64,000 bases of DNA from Palaeococcus pacificus DY20341. Its GTDB lineage: Archaea; Methanobacteriota_B; Thermococci; Thermococcales; Thermococcaceae. Shown here one piece after another: positions 8,423 to 16,348 of this stretch. The notes under the pieces are model-generated. The model ran no database searches, was not told where the DNA came from, and worked only from the letters and a program-made list of their open reading frames with translations. A program made the position numbers and the translations under genes. Location: the NCBI RefSeq assembly GCF_000725425.1, contig NZ_CP006019.1:1302001-1366000 (forward strand). The letters run 5' to 3'. Position 1 is the first letter of the stretch. Each line of letters opens with the position of its first letter.

Positions 8423-9163
8423 TCAAACTTTCTGTGCAACCACTATCATCCTTGGGGCGTTTAGCGAAAGCTCTCTCCCATCCCAGTGCCCAAAAACTTT
8501 GTAAACTTCGAACCCAGCTCTTTTGAGGAGTTCTTTTAGTTCCGTGAATGTGTAGAGTCTAATTGAATAGGAAACTTCTCTTCTCCTGCCGTTTCTTATG
8601 GTTATCCTTCTCACATTCATCCTTCCTGTAAAGACATCAAAGCTCGGCATGTCAATCATCAAATCTTCACCCTTCTCAAGCACGGAGCATGGAGAAAGGT
8701 GATTAACTACAAAATCTCTGTTTGGAACATCAAGGCAAAAGAACCCATTTGGCTTTAAGGCTTTGTAAACGTTTTGCAATACTTTAAAGTTCTCCTCGCC
8801 ACTAAAATATCCAAATGATGTGTAGAGAAGTAAAACTATATCAAATTCTTCTTTGAAGTTTGTTTCTCTCATATCTCCTTTCATGAACTTAACGCTTACT
8901 CCTTGCTCTTCTGCTTTCTTTCTTGCGATCTCTAGGAAACCCTCCATTATGTCAACGCCAACTACTTCATGCCCTAACTCTACCAACTTTATTGCATGTC
9001 TTCCAAAGCCGCAGGCTAAATCAAGGATTCTCTTTGACTCCTTCAATTCAAGGACTTTCACTAAAAATTCCACTTCCCTCTTGGTTCGCTCTTCAGTAAG
9101 TTTCTCCGAATAAAAATACATGTAATCGTCAACGTTGAAGACATCTTCGATGTTAAAGGTCAT
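8423..9163 (-). CDS. Class I SAM-dependent methyltransferase
   Basis: 246 residues. Motif I is ILDLACGFGRHA (about 44-55), then VVGVDIMEGFLEIA and KFMKGDMRE; motif IV region is FDIVLLLYTSFGYF. It belongs to the same superfamily as its four upstream neighbours but is clearly more divergent, resembling generic archaeal methyltransferases of the Methyltransf_25 type. ATG 9163 is preferred over GTG 9172 because GGAG lies 8 nt upstream. It overlaps the preceding gene by 11 bp, so translational coupling is likely. Confidence 0.85.
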   Translation of the reverse strand: MTFNIEDVFNVDDYMYFYSEKLTEERTKREVEFLVKVLELKESKRILDLACGFGRHAIKLVELGHEVVGVDIMEGFLEIARKKAEEQGVSVKFMKGDMRETNFKEEFDIVLLLYTSFGYFSGEENFKVLQNVYKALKPNGFFCLDVPNRDFVVNHLSPCSVLEKGEDLMIDMPSFDVFTGRMNVRRITIRNGRRREVSYSIRLYTFTELKELLKRAGFEVYKVFGHWDGRELSLNAPRMIVVAQKV

Positions 9164-9890
9164 CGTTATCACTCCACTTTTTCTCTCCTATTGTTATCAC
9201 GCTCATACTCGTTAGAGGATATGTCCTAACATTAAAACCCACTTTTCTAAGAATGAACTCCACTATCCACTGAGACCAAAGGTAAGTCTTCATAGTGAAT
9301 GTGTAACCTTCGCTTAAATTGACGTAGAAAAGCTCTCTGGAACCTCCTTTAAAGTCAAAACCCTTATGGTAGGCTATAAATGGTTCTTCAACATAAACGT
9401 CTTTTATGATTCCTGCAGAGAGGGCTTTCACAAAATCCGAGTAATCCACTATTATTGCACCGTCGGGCTTTAAAACCCTGTAAGCTTCTCTTACTATTTC
9501 ATCAAAGTCGTAGATGCTGAAGTGTGGCAAATTATACCCTAACGTAACAACGAGGTCAAAGCTTTCATCATCAAACTCTAGTCTTTTGGCATCCATAATG
9601 TAGAATTGTGCCTTCGAATTTCTCAGCTTTGCGTTCTCCCTTGCTTTTTCAATTGCCTTTCTGTCTATATCAATGCCCACAACTTCAAAACCAAGCTCCT
9701 CTAGGGCAAAAGTCGAGACTCCCGCATTACAGCCGATATCCAATACTCTCCCACTCTTTACTGGAGAATACTTTTGTAAAACTCCTTTTATTTGCTCTAT
9801 CCTTCTCTTTCCAACTTCAGTGTTTGGGTCATACATCTCGGCAAACTCCCTGTAAAACGGCTCAAAAGTTTCACCCAGATGTTTGAACAT
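9153..9890 (-). CDS. SAM methyltransferase, tandem paralogue 4
   Basis: 245 residues; one of four close paralogues in tandem. Opening FKHLGETFEP, motif I VLDIGCNAGVSTFALEELGF, then a shared FDLVVTLGYNLPHFS and the C-terminal signature WIVEFILRKVGF. Start chosen at ATG 9890 (GGGGTG 5 nt upstream), which aligns with the starts of the paralogues, rather than 9908. The conserved aromatic and His residues in the LPHFS loop probably line the acceptor site. Acceptor unknown, likely a small molecule. Confidence 0.87.
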   Translation of the reverse strand: MFKHLGETFEPFYREFAEMYDPNTEVGKRRIEQIKGVLQKYSPVKSGRVLDIGCNAGVSTFALEELGFEVVGIDIDRKAIEKARENAKLRNSKAQFYIMDAKRLEFDDESFDLVVTLGYNLPHFSIYDFDEIVREAYRVLKPDGAIIVDYSDFVKALSAGIIKDVYVEEPFIAYHKGFDFKGGSRELFYVNLSEGYTFTMKTYLWSQWIVEFILRKVGFNVRTYPLTSMSVITIGEKKWSDNDDL

Positions 9891-9967
9891 GTTTTCACCC
9901 CCATTCAATCTGGGCTTGCTCTTTAAAACAATTTATGGGTGTTTCTAAGGTTCTTCACAAACGCTCT

Positions 9968-10084
9968 TTAGTGCATAAGGCTTACAACCTCCACAATCCT
10001 TCTTGCTAAATAATCAACCAGCATTTGCGCCTTTGATTCTTTTACAGTTTTTCCTTATTCATACCTAGACACACAGATTTTCAC
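9968..10084 (-). pseudogene. Small gene interrupted by an in-frame TAA, coupled to the 58-aa membrane protein
   Basis: GTG at 10084 overlaps the TGA of the 58-residue membrane protein as GTGA. The frame reads nine codons (start KICVSRYE), meets TAA, then continues with coding-like sequence (GKTVKESKAQMLVDYLARR and IVEVVSLMH) to a TAA at 9968. The coupled start and the good amphipathic translation beyond the stop suggest a roughly 38-residue protein broken by one substitution. Sequencing error or recoding is possible. Function unknown. Confidence 0.4.
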
Positions 10085-10257
10085 TCCCATCTCTTCTTAA
10101 CATATCTTCCAGCTATCCATCCAGCCAAGACTCCTCCGAAGATGATTAGATAAGGATAAGCTAGAGCTATTGGGGTTTTAAAATTTTCAGGGGTATACTT
10201 CCAGAATACCGGAGCAAATAGACACAGTATGAGCACAGCACTCCATATCCGCTTCAT
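10081..10257 (-). CDS. Small two-TM membrane protein (58 aa)
   Basis: 58 residues with a GAGGT ribosome-binding site 9 nt before ATG 10257. Two hydrophobic stretches are visible: about 4-19 (start WSAVLILCLF) and about 29-50 (IALAYPYLIIFGGVLAGWIA), then a basic end GRYVKKRWE, predicting a cytoplasmic C-terminus. It sits inside the methyltransferase array in the same orientation and is coupled to a broken small gene. It resembles small transporter-associated subunits in shape only. Function unknown. Confidence 0.7.
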   Translation of the reverse strand: MKRIWSAVLILCLFAPVFWKYTPENFKTPIALAYPYLIIFGGVLAGWIAGRYVKKRWE

Positions 10258-10322
10258 TTCCCAAACCTCTCTAAATTAGTTCACCAATGTGTCTCTCACC
10301 ACTTCATATGTGATTTTCAGCT

Positions 10323-11045
10323 TCATGGTTTGACTCCCACCGTTACAACCATTCTCTCATTTATGTAATGGCTTTCTACTTCAAAACCAGCTTTTCTTAG
10401 GATGAATTCCACAATCCATGGAGACCAAAGGTAGAACTTAACGCTAAAAGTTGTCCCGTTGTCTAAATTTATGAAGAACCTTTCCTCTAAGCCTTCAATG
10501 AAGTTAAAACCTTTGTGAATGGAAATCAGCGAGCCCTCTACAAAAGCATCTCTGTGCCAGCTATAAAGCCCGTTTATTGTATCTGCGTGTTCAATTACAA
10601 GCACTCCCTTTGGCTTTAAGACTCGATAAACTTCTCTAATTATCTCGTCAAAGTCATAAACGCTGAAGTGCGGCAAAGGAGAGCCAAGTAAAGCCACAAG
10701 ATCAAAGCTTTCACTCTCAAACTCCAGCCTTTTAGCATCCATAAGGTAGAATTCTGCTTTGGAACCTCTTTCCTTTGCAACTTCTTTAGATTTTTGAATC
10801 GCTTCTTTTCTAATGTCTATTCCAATGACCTTAAAGCCGAGTTCTTCTAAAGCAAAAGTTGAAATTCCAGTGCCACAACCAACATCTAAAGCTTTTCCTC
10901 CCTTTATGGACAGATATTTCCTTAAGGTTTCCTTTAACTCTCTTATTCTCCTCTTCCCAATCTCACTCGTTGCATCCCAAGTAGTGGGAAGGGCTTTGTA
11001 ATAAATGTCGGCACCTTCGCCAAGATGTCTGGACACTTTAAACAC
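10323..11045 (-). CDS. SAM methyltransferase, tandem paralogue 3
   Basis: About 240 residues. Motif I ALDVGCGTGISTFALEELGF, acidic strand VIGIDIRKEA, FDLVALLGSPLPHFSVYDFD, and C-terminal WSPWIVEFILRKAGF. There is no ATG start: GTG 11045 gives FKVSRHLGEG, which aligns with the FKxLG start of the paralogues; TTG 11063 is the alternative. The GTG overlaps the stop of the upstream paralogue by 8 bp. Its N-terminal region is the most divergent of the four. Confidence 0.85.
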   Translation of the reverse strand: MFKVSRHLGEGADIYYKALPTTWDATSEIGKRRIRELKETLRKYLSIKGGKALDVGCGTGISTFALEELGFKVIGIDIRKEAIQKSKEVAKERGSKAEFYLMDAKRLEFESESFDLVALLGSPLPHFSVYDFDEIIREVYRVLKPKGVLVIEHADTINGLYSWHRDAFVEGSLISIHKGFNFIEGLEERFFINLDNGTTFSVKFYLWSPWIVEFILRKAGFEVESHYINERMVVTVGVKP

Positions 11046-11760
11046 CCGAAGGTTTTCTGCCAACAGTCACAACACTAAAAGTTCCTAAATAATGTGTCTT
11101 CACGTCAAACCCGGCTTTTCTCAGGATGAACTCTACAATCCACGGTGCCCAGACGTTAATCTTCACCCTAAAGAAGTAGCCCTTCTCAAGATTAATGAAC
11201 AGCCGCTCTACTTGTCCTTTCACGGTGTTGAGGGAAACATGGAAGGAAAGGAATGGATCTTCAACGAGCACGTGCTTATAACCGTCATGTAAAAGCTTAA
11301 CCCAGTCCGCATACTCAAGGAATAGGACTCCGTTGGGCTTTAGCACCCTGAAAGCCTCTTGGACAATCTTATCGAAATCATAAACGCTCAAGTGAGGAAG
11401 AGGGTTCCCTAAAAGCGCAACTAGGTCAAAGCTCTCATCAGGAAAATCTAGCTTTTTGCCGTCCATAACTCTAAATTCTGCATTGTACTTGAACTCTTTC
11501 GCAATTTCCTTTGCCTCTTCCACGAGTTCCTCCTGAACATCTATTCCAACAACTTCAAACCCCAGATTTTCGAGGGCGAAGGTCGAGATCCCCATGCCGC
11601 AGCCAACATCCAAGGCTTTACCGCTTTTTATGGGAAGAAATCTTTCAAGTAACTCTCTCTGCTTTCCCATTTTCTTTTTCCCAACTTCACTCCGCGGGTC
11701 GTACATCCAGAGCTTTTCCTTATAGGTTGGCTCAAAGGTATAACCGAGGTTTTTGAACAT
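11038..11760 (-). CDS. SAM methyltransferase, tandem paralogue 2
   Basis: 240 residues. FKNLGYTFEP start, motif I ALDVGCGMGISTFALENLGF (about 49-68), VVGIDVQEE, the shared FDLVALLGNPLPHLSVYDFD and a C-terminal WAPWIVEFILRKAGF. GAGGTGAT precedes ATG 11760, and only 4 bp separate it from the upstream paralogue. The long shared segments show recent tandem duplication, while the region after residue 150 varies, as if acceptor specificity has diverged. Confidence 0.88.
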   Translation of the reverse strand: MFKNLGYTFEPTYKEKLWMYDPRSEVGKKKMGKQRELLERFLPIKSGKALDVGCGMGISTFALENLGFEVVGIDVQEELVEEAKEIAKEFKYNAEFRVMDGKKLDFPDESFDLVALLGNPLPHLSVYDFDKIVQEAFRVLKPNGVLFLEYADWVKLLHDGYKHVLVEDPFLSFHVSLNTVKGQVERLFINLEKGYFFRVKINVWAPWIVEFILRKAGFDVKTHYLGTFSVVTVGRKPSGV

Positions 11761-11764
11761 AGTA

Positions 11765-12469
11765 TCACCTCATTCGAGCAAGAATCAGGTCCTTATCCTT
11801 AAACTCAACCCAAAAACCATTCTTCTCAAGAACATAACGCAGAATCCACGGCGACCAAATATAGAATCTGTCCCTTGAAAAGACGCCTTTCTCAAAATCG
11901 ATGAGCAATCTCTCAAGGTAGCCCTCGTAAACATTCACGTCTATGTTTATTCTAACCAAGCCCTCAGCCTCAAGCCCCGGCTGGTTGAAACCCCTTATGA
12001 GCGTCCAGAGAAAGTCACTTTCTTGAATCACAATCCAGCCTTGAGGCTTCAGAACTCGTCTAACTTCCTGCAAAATCTTATCAAAATCCCAGATGCTGAA
12101 GTGAGCTAAAGGATAGCCGAGCAACACAACAAGGTCAAAATTGTTTTCTTTGAAATTCAGATTTTTAGCGTTCATAACATAAAATTTTGCCTTTGAACCT
12201 CGCTTTTTGGCTAACTCTTTAGCCCGCTCTACGGCTTTTTCTTGAATGTCTATGCCCACAACGTCAAAACCCAGCTCTTCTAAAACAAAACTGCTTAGCC
12301 CTGCGTTGCAACCAATGTCCAAAGCTCTGCCATTTTTAATAGGTAAATGTCTTGACAGAATCTCCCTTACCTCCGCAAATCTTTCTTTACCTCTCTCGCT
12401 TTCTATATCGTATTCACCTTGGGTCTTTTCGTAGAGGGGCTCATCAGTATAGCCAAGATTCTTAAACAT
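11765..12469 (-). CDS. SAM methyltransferase, tandem paralogue 1 (first gene of the array)
   Basis: 234 residues. Start FKNLGYTDEP, motif I ALDIGCNAGLSSFVLEELGF, VVGIDIQEKA, FDLVVLLGYPLAHFSIWDFD, WSPWILRYVLEKNGF. This is the promoter-proximal gene of the minus-strand operon that runs to about 7.4 kb, with GGGGATC before its ATG. It keeps every fold motif but has His preceded by Ala (PLAHFS) where the other copies have PLPH or NLPH. Confidence 0.87.
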   Translation of the reverse strand: MFKNLGYTDEPLYEKTQGEYDIESERGKERFAEVREILSRHLPIKNGRALDIGCNAGLSSFVLEELGFDVVGIDIQEKAVERAKELAKKRGSKAKFYVMNAKNLNFKENNFDLVVLLGYPLAHFSIWDFDKILQEVRRVLKPQGWIVIQESDFLWTLIRGFNQPGLEAEGLVRINIDVNVYEGYLERLLIDFEKGVFSRDRFYIWSPWILRYVLEKNGFWVEFKDKDLILARMR

Positions 12470-12500
12470 AGCAGATCCCCAATATTACAACGCAAAAGAG

Positions 12501-12510
12501 TTTTAAATCT
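12501..12510. promoter_or_regulatory. Shared TATA-like element between divergent genes
   Basis: TTTTAAATCT lies between the methyltransferase operon (minus) and the membrane-anchored protein at 12540 (plus), about 30 bp from each start. It could serve as TATA box in either direction. The intergenic space is only 70 bp. Confidence 0.35.
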
Positions 12511-12539
12511 TTATCGATGAAATAAAATTTGGTGGTTAT

Positions 12540-13058
12540 ATGAAAAAGGTCTTCTCTTTCCTTCTCATTGCATTACTCTTAGTTTCAATCTTTTCAGTGT
12601 ATTCTTGGTGGCAATGCAGGAGGGAAAAGAGAAAAATGCAGATACAGATATACAATGAATTTGAAGTGAGCAGGTGGGAGCTTGAGTACATGGGAGAGAC
12701 CTTTCAACATTTACTTCAGAAAAATGCCTCACAAGATGTTCTTTTGCTTTATCTTGAGAAGTATCAACATCACGTACTTGTCGTGAAGAACGTCTTTGGG
12801 ATTTTGGGCTCCTACAATGAAGAAGAAAAATTCCGAAAGCTACATGTTGCAATGATGAATTTATTCGATGTTCTGAATAGTATGAGTGATAATCCTGAAA
12901 GCCTTAGAGAAAATCTGCAGAGCAATCTTGAAGCGTTGAGAGAGTTTGACAAACTTTTCAAAGAGCTTTCACAGTATCAGAAACCAAATGATATTCCAGA
13001 TAAGTTGGCGGAGAGTTTTCTTGAGGTTTCGGAGGATTTAATAAAAAGTGAGAGGTGA
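12540..13058 (+). CDS. Membrane-anchored helical hypothetical protein
   Basis: 172 residues. One N-terminal TM segment (VFSFLLIALLLVSIFSVYSW, about 4-23) is followed by WQCRREKRK and an almost entirely helical, charged domain with no Gly-rich turns, suggesting a helical bundle or coiled coil. Whether that domain is inside or outside the cell is unclear; the basic RREKRK after the TM segment argues for a cytoplasmic domain. GGTGG precedes the ATG. It is followed by the methyltransferase at 13063. Function unknown. Confidence 0.7.
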   Translation: MKKVFSFLLIALLLVSIFSVYSWWQCRREKRKMQIQIYNEFEVSRWELEYMGETFQHLLQKNASQDVLLLYLEKYQHHVLVVKNVFGILGSYNEEEKFRKLHVAMMNLFDVLNSMSDNPESLRENLQSNLEALREFDKLFKELSQYQKPNDIPDKLAESFLEVSEDLIKSER

Positions 13059-13062
13059 TTTT

Positions 13063-13680
13063 ATGAGCCTTCTCCGGGTATATCACGATGAGGCCATCAA
13101 AGTTTTTTATGAGAAGGGTGGAGATGAAGAGGATCTTTATTGGCTTGTTAGTAGCATCTTGATTAGATATCCGGAACACAGAGACGAGCTTGAAGTTAGA
13201 AAGAGTCTGATGCATTTAATAATTCAAGAGGTTGGTGGCAAAGTCCTAGATGTTGGTTGCGGCATTGGGATTTTAACATTCAGGATGGCACTTAAAGATG
13301 AAGTCAAAAAAGCTGTAGGCATCGATAGTAGTTGTGAACTAATCAACTTTTGCAATCGTTTGAGAAATAGAATCACAGAGAAAGCAGAATTTTTATGCAG
13401 TGATTTCCTGAGCGTGGAAGTTAATGGGAAATTTGACTGTGTTGTCTTTCTCTACACGCTCCACGACCATGAACCGGAGCCATTTTTAAAAAAAGCTCTC
13501 AAAATATTGAAACAAGAAGGGAGAATAATAATCGGCGATTTTGATATTAATGGACTTAGAGAGAAAGTTAAGGCATTCGCACAAGAAAATGGGCTGGAAA
13601 TCGTTAAAGATATTACCATTGGAAGGGCAAAGACACATGGAGGTATTCATGACGGGTTTTTAATCACTGCCCAGAGGTGA
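13063..13680 (+). CDS. Class I SAM-dependent methyltransferase
   Basis: 205 residues. Motif I VLDVGCGIGILTFRMA (about 58-73), AVGIDSSCELI, then AEFLCSDF, and FDCVVFLYTLHDHEP with a final strand GRIIIGDFD. Start at ATG 13063 with GAGGTGATTTT immediately upstream, a few bases after the stop of the preceding gene. The His-rich LHDHEP loop is in the position of the acceptor pocket. Substrate unknown; not a member of the tandem family. Confidence 0.83.
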   Translation: MSLLRVYHDEAIKVFYEKGGDEEDLYWLVSSILIRYPEHRDELEVRKSLMHLIIQEVGGKVLDVGCGIGILTFRMALKDEVKKAVGIDSSCELINFCNRLRNRITEKAEFLCSDFLSVEVNGKFDCVVFLYTLHDHEPEPFLKKALKILKQEGRIIIGDFDINGLREKVKAFAQENGLEIVKDITIGRAKTHGGIHDGFLITAQR

Positions 13681-13766
13681 AAATTGCGGGGGCACTTACA
13701 GATACGGCAAAAGGTTTGGATGAATTATTTTACCAAATAAAAAGCTTAGCAGGAGGTAAGATCTAG
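13677..13766 (+). CDS. Possible 29-residue peptide or C-terminal remnant
   Basis: GTG 13677 overlaps the methyltransferase stop as GTGA, and a 29-codon frame follows. The translation (GALTDTAKGLDELFYQ, IKSLAGGKI) looks helical and coding-like rather than random. It could be a coupled small protein or the tail of a lost gene. No homologue is recognised. Confidence 0.3.
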   Translation: MKIAGALTDTAKGLDELFYQIKSLAGGKI

Positions 13767-13781
13767 CAATGAAACCGCCAC

Positions 13782-13789
13782 ACTTATAT
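13782..13789 (+). promoter_or_regulatory. TATA box for the carotenoid-type membrane protein gene
   Basis: ACTTATAT is centred 27 bp before ATG 13813, which has no ribosome-binding site, so the operon 13813-16343 probably begins with a leaderless message. Confidence 0.45.
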
Positions 13790-13812
13790 CCCAATCCCGC
13801 TTAATTAAAGAT

Positions 13813-14514
13813 ATGACGCAAAGTGCAAAGCATGATCTCTACACAATCTCAGCCCTAATCCTGCTCGCCAACCTTTTTAAGCGCTCACCGATTTATAACA
13901 TCTTTTATCTCCTTGCAATGATTGTTCTCTCTCGAAGGCTCTGGAAGGACTTCCCAAGGTTTCTCGCAATCTCCGTCCTTGTAGGCTTCTTAGCTGAAAT
14001 CATCGGTACTCGCATGTGCACGCCCTTTGGCTGCTATTACTACGAAAATCTGAAGCCCCAGGTGTTCGGTGTGGCTCTCTTCGTCCCTTTTGCATGGGCA
14101 ATTTTTGGGTTTATTTCATATCTGACAGCGCGCCGCTTTTTTGTGCACAAAATGAGTAGAATAGTCTTTGCATCGCTCTTGATGGTCGTCCTCGACCTCT
14201 CAATCGACCCCATCATGACTTCGTGGAGGGCATGGGTGTGGGAGACGATAACAGCTATAAACTGGTTTGGAATCCCATGGACGAACTATCTGGGATGGTT
14301 TATTGTGTCCTTGACGTTTTTCTATCTCTACGAGCGTCTTTCAAAGGGTGAAGTTGGGGAGGAGCTTTTAAAGCTCGGCCCTCCAGTTTACCTTCTGGAA
14401 ATGTTCACATTCATGATTTATGCTCCCGCAGGTGTAAAAACTCCCACAACAATCGCGTTTTTGGTCTCCGTCGCTGTGCTTCTCCCGCTGTATTTATGGA
14501 GGTGGATGAAATGA
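13813..14514 (+). CDS. Carotenoid biosynthesis (CruF / DUF422) family membrane protein
   Basis: 233 residues with about seven TM helices. The family signature is visible: EIIGTRMCTPFGCYYYENLKP-type sequence (about 60-80), an interior WAIFGF, and acidic LDLSIDPIMTSW near residue 137. CruF enzymes hydrate C50 or related carotenoid ends; archaeal members are often called bisanhydrobacterioruberin hydratase. No other carotenoid gene is in the window, so the true substrate is open. Its stop overlaps the next gene by ATGA. Confidence 0.75.
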   Translation: MTQSAKHDLYTISALILLANLFKRSPIYNIFYLLAMIVLSRRLWKDFPRFLAISVLVGFLAEIIGTRMCTPFGCYYYENLKPQVFGVALFVPFAWAIFGFISYLTARRFFVHKMSRIVFASLLMVVLDLSIDPIMTSWRAWVWETITAINWFGIPWTNYLGWFIVSLTFFYLYERLSKGEVGEELLKLGPPVYLLEMFTFMIYAPAGVKTPTTIAFLVSVAVLLPLYLWRWMK

Positions 14515-15188
14515 AAGCTGCTTTAATTCCAATGAGAGCTAAAGTTAATGACTTTGAAGCAAACTGGAAGGAGTTTGAACAGAGATTTGAAGAGGCATTG
14601 GAGCACAGCCCCGACATCCTGGTGTTTCCCGAGTACTGCCTCACGGGCTTTGATGAGTGGGACTTCAGCGGGGCAAAGCTTTATGATGAGATTGTGGACA
14701 GGGTGAGCGCACTTGCAAAGGAGAACTCGGTCTATGTAATCCTCGGTCTCCTTGAGCCATACAAGCGCTGTGTTTACAACTCTGCTCTGCTCATCAATCG
14801 AGAAGGTGAAGTTATTTTAAAGCACCGCAAGTTCCAGGAGCCGATGAAGTTCTGTACAGGCAACACTGTAAGGACCGCGAAGACGGAGTTCGGAAAGCTT
14901 GCGATAATTATTTGCGGCGACCTCTACAATAAGAGAATAGCCAAGTGGATTAAACGCAAAAAACCTGACTACATCTTTGTACCAATGGATCGCTCTCCAT
15001 GGGGTGATTTTAATTTGGAGGAAGAGATTAAATGCATGGGCGGGAGGGTCAAGCTCTTAGGAGTTAAGACTTTCATAGTGAACTCCTACGCTCACTGGGA
15101 CAGCTTCGGCGGTGCATGGGTCTTTGACGAAAATGGAGAGCTTTTAGCTCAGAGTAATGGGGAGAAGATTCTGGTGTATGTGGAGTGA
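14511..15188 (+). CDS. Carbon-nitrogen hydrolase (nitrilase superfamily)
   Basis: 225 residues. The Glu-Lys-Cys triad is visible: Glu in FPEYCLTGF (about 41), Lys in LKHRKFQE (about 107) and Cys in IIICGDLYNK (about 138). The protein is somewhat short for the family. It hydrolyses or transfers an amide; the substrate is unknown. ATG 14511 has GGAGGTG upstream and overlaps the upstream stop, and threonine synthase follows 9 bp later, so the three genes probably form one operon. Confidence 0.85.
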   Translation: MKAALIPMRAKVNDFEANWKEFEQRFEEALEHSPDILVFPEYCLTGFDEWDFSGAKLYDEIVDRVSALAKENSVYVILGLLEPYKRCVYNSALLINREGEVILKHRKFQEPMKFCTGNTVRTAKTEFGKLAIIICGDLYNKRIAKWIKRKKPDYIFVPMDRSPWGDFNLEEEIKCMGGRVKLLGVKTFIVNSYAHWDSFGGAWVFDENGELLAQSNGEKILVYVE

Positions 15189-15197
15189 GGTGGTATC

Positions 15198-16343
15198 ATG
15201 CTTAAATGTACATCATGCGGAAAGGAGTATCCATTGAGAAAGCCGTGTCAAAGGTGCGAATGCGGTGAACCCTTAGAATTGGAGCTTTTCAAGGGAGTTC
15301 CTGGCATAGGAAGGAGTATTTGGGAGCGCTTTTCTCAATTCTATCCCTTCGAGCTCGACTTGGAGTATAGCCTCGGTGAAGGTGACACTCCCCTCACGAA
15401 AGCGAAGCGCCTCTCAAAAGAGCTTGGTGTTAGGCTGTACTTCAAGAACGAGACCCTCAACCCAACATGGAGCTTTAAGGATAGAGGAACGTTCATAGGC
15501 ATTCACAGAGCTTTGGAGCTTGGCTTTGATAAAATTGGGACAGTCTCAACGGGCAACATGGCCGCTAGTGTTGCTGCCTATGGGGCGCGCTTTGGGCTCG
15601 AAACCTTCATCCTTGTCTCCTCAAGCATAGCGGAGGAGAAGCTTAAAACTCTGGCGCCCTATGGAGCGAGGGTTATTAAAGTTCACGGAAATTATGGAGA
15701 GCTTTACTACAAAAGCCTCGAGCTCGGACAAAAGAAGGGTATCTACTTCATAAACTCCGACGACCCCTTTAGGGTCGAAGGTTACAAGAGCATAAGCTTT
15801 GAGATTGCTGAGGAAATTGCTCCCGATTATGTCGTAATCCCCACAAGCTCGGGCGGACTTTTTAGAGGCATTGTAAAGGGATTTTTAGAGCTCAAGGAGA
15901 GTGAGCTAATAGATAACCTCCCAACTTTCGTTGCCGTTCAAGCCAAAGGATGCTCTCCACTATGCAGGGCTTTTAATGAAGGTAAGCAAAAAATCGAGCG
16001 CTTTGAAAACCCCCACACCATAGCCCATGCCATAGAGAACCCTTACCCGCCGAGCGGGAATGCTGTTCTAAGGCTTTTGAAAGAACTCAAAGGGCTTTGC
16101 GTTGCTGTTAGCGATGATGAGATTTTAAAGGCTCAACGAGAGCTAGCTCGGGAAGGCCTTTTCATCCAGCCTGCTTCAGCTACGGGTATAGCGGCACTAA
16201 GAAAGCTCAGGGAAGAAGGAAAGATTAAAGCCGGTGCCAGAGTGGTGAGCATTTTAACCGGGAGTGGACTTAAGTTCTTAGATGCTGTGAAAGAAGGAAA
16301 AGTCCGCGAATGCAGAATTGAGGAGCTTGGAGAGTGTTTATAG
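15198..16343 (+). CDS. thrC: Threonine synthase
   Basis: 381 residues, PLP-dependent fold type II. Converts O-phosphohomoserine to threonine. An N-terminal Cys cluster (C4, C7, C17, C20, C22) forms the Zn-ribbon found on many archaeal threonine synthases. The PLP lysine is K94 in WSFKDRG, preceded by KNETLNPT. The SSGGL segment near 220 should bind the PLP phosphate, and TGSG is near the end. GGTG precedes the ATG. Last gene of the operon with the CruF-like and nitrilase genes. Confidence 0.93.
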   Translation: MLKCTSCGKEYPLRKPCQRCECGEPLELELFKGVPGIGRSIWERFSQFYPFELDLEYSLGEGDTPLTKAKRLSKELGVRLYFKNETLNPTWSFKDRGTFIGIHRALELGFDKIGTVSTGNMAASVAAYGARFGLETFILVSSSIAEEKLKTLAPYGARVIKVHGNYGELYYKSLELGQKKGIYFINSDDPFRVEGYKSISFEIAEEIAPDYVVIPTSSGGLFRGIVKGFLELKESELIDNLPTFVAVQAKGCSPLCRAFNEGKQKIERFENPHTIAHAIENPYPPSGNAVLRLLKELKGLCVAVSDDEILKAQRELAREGLFIQPASATGIAALRKLREEGKIKAGARVVSILTGSGLKFLDAVKEGKVRECRIEELGECL

Positions 16344-16348
16344 TTCCC

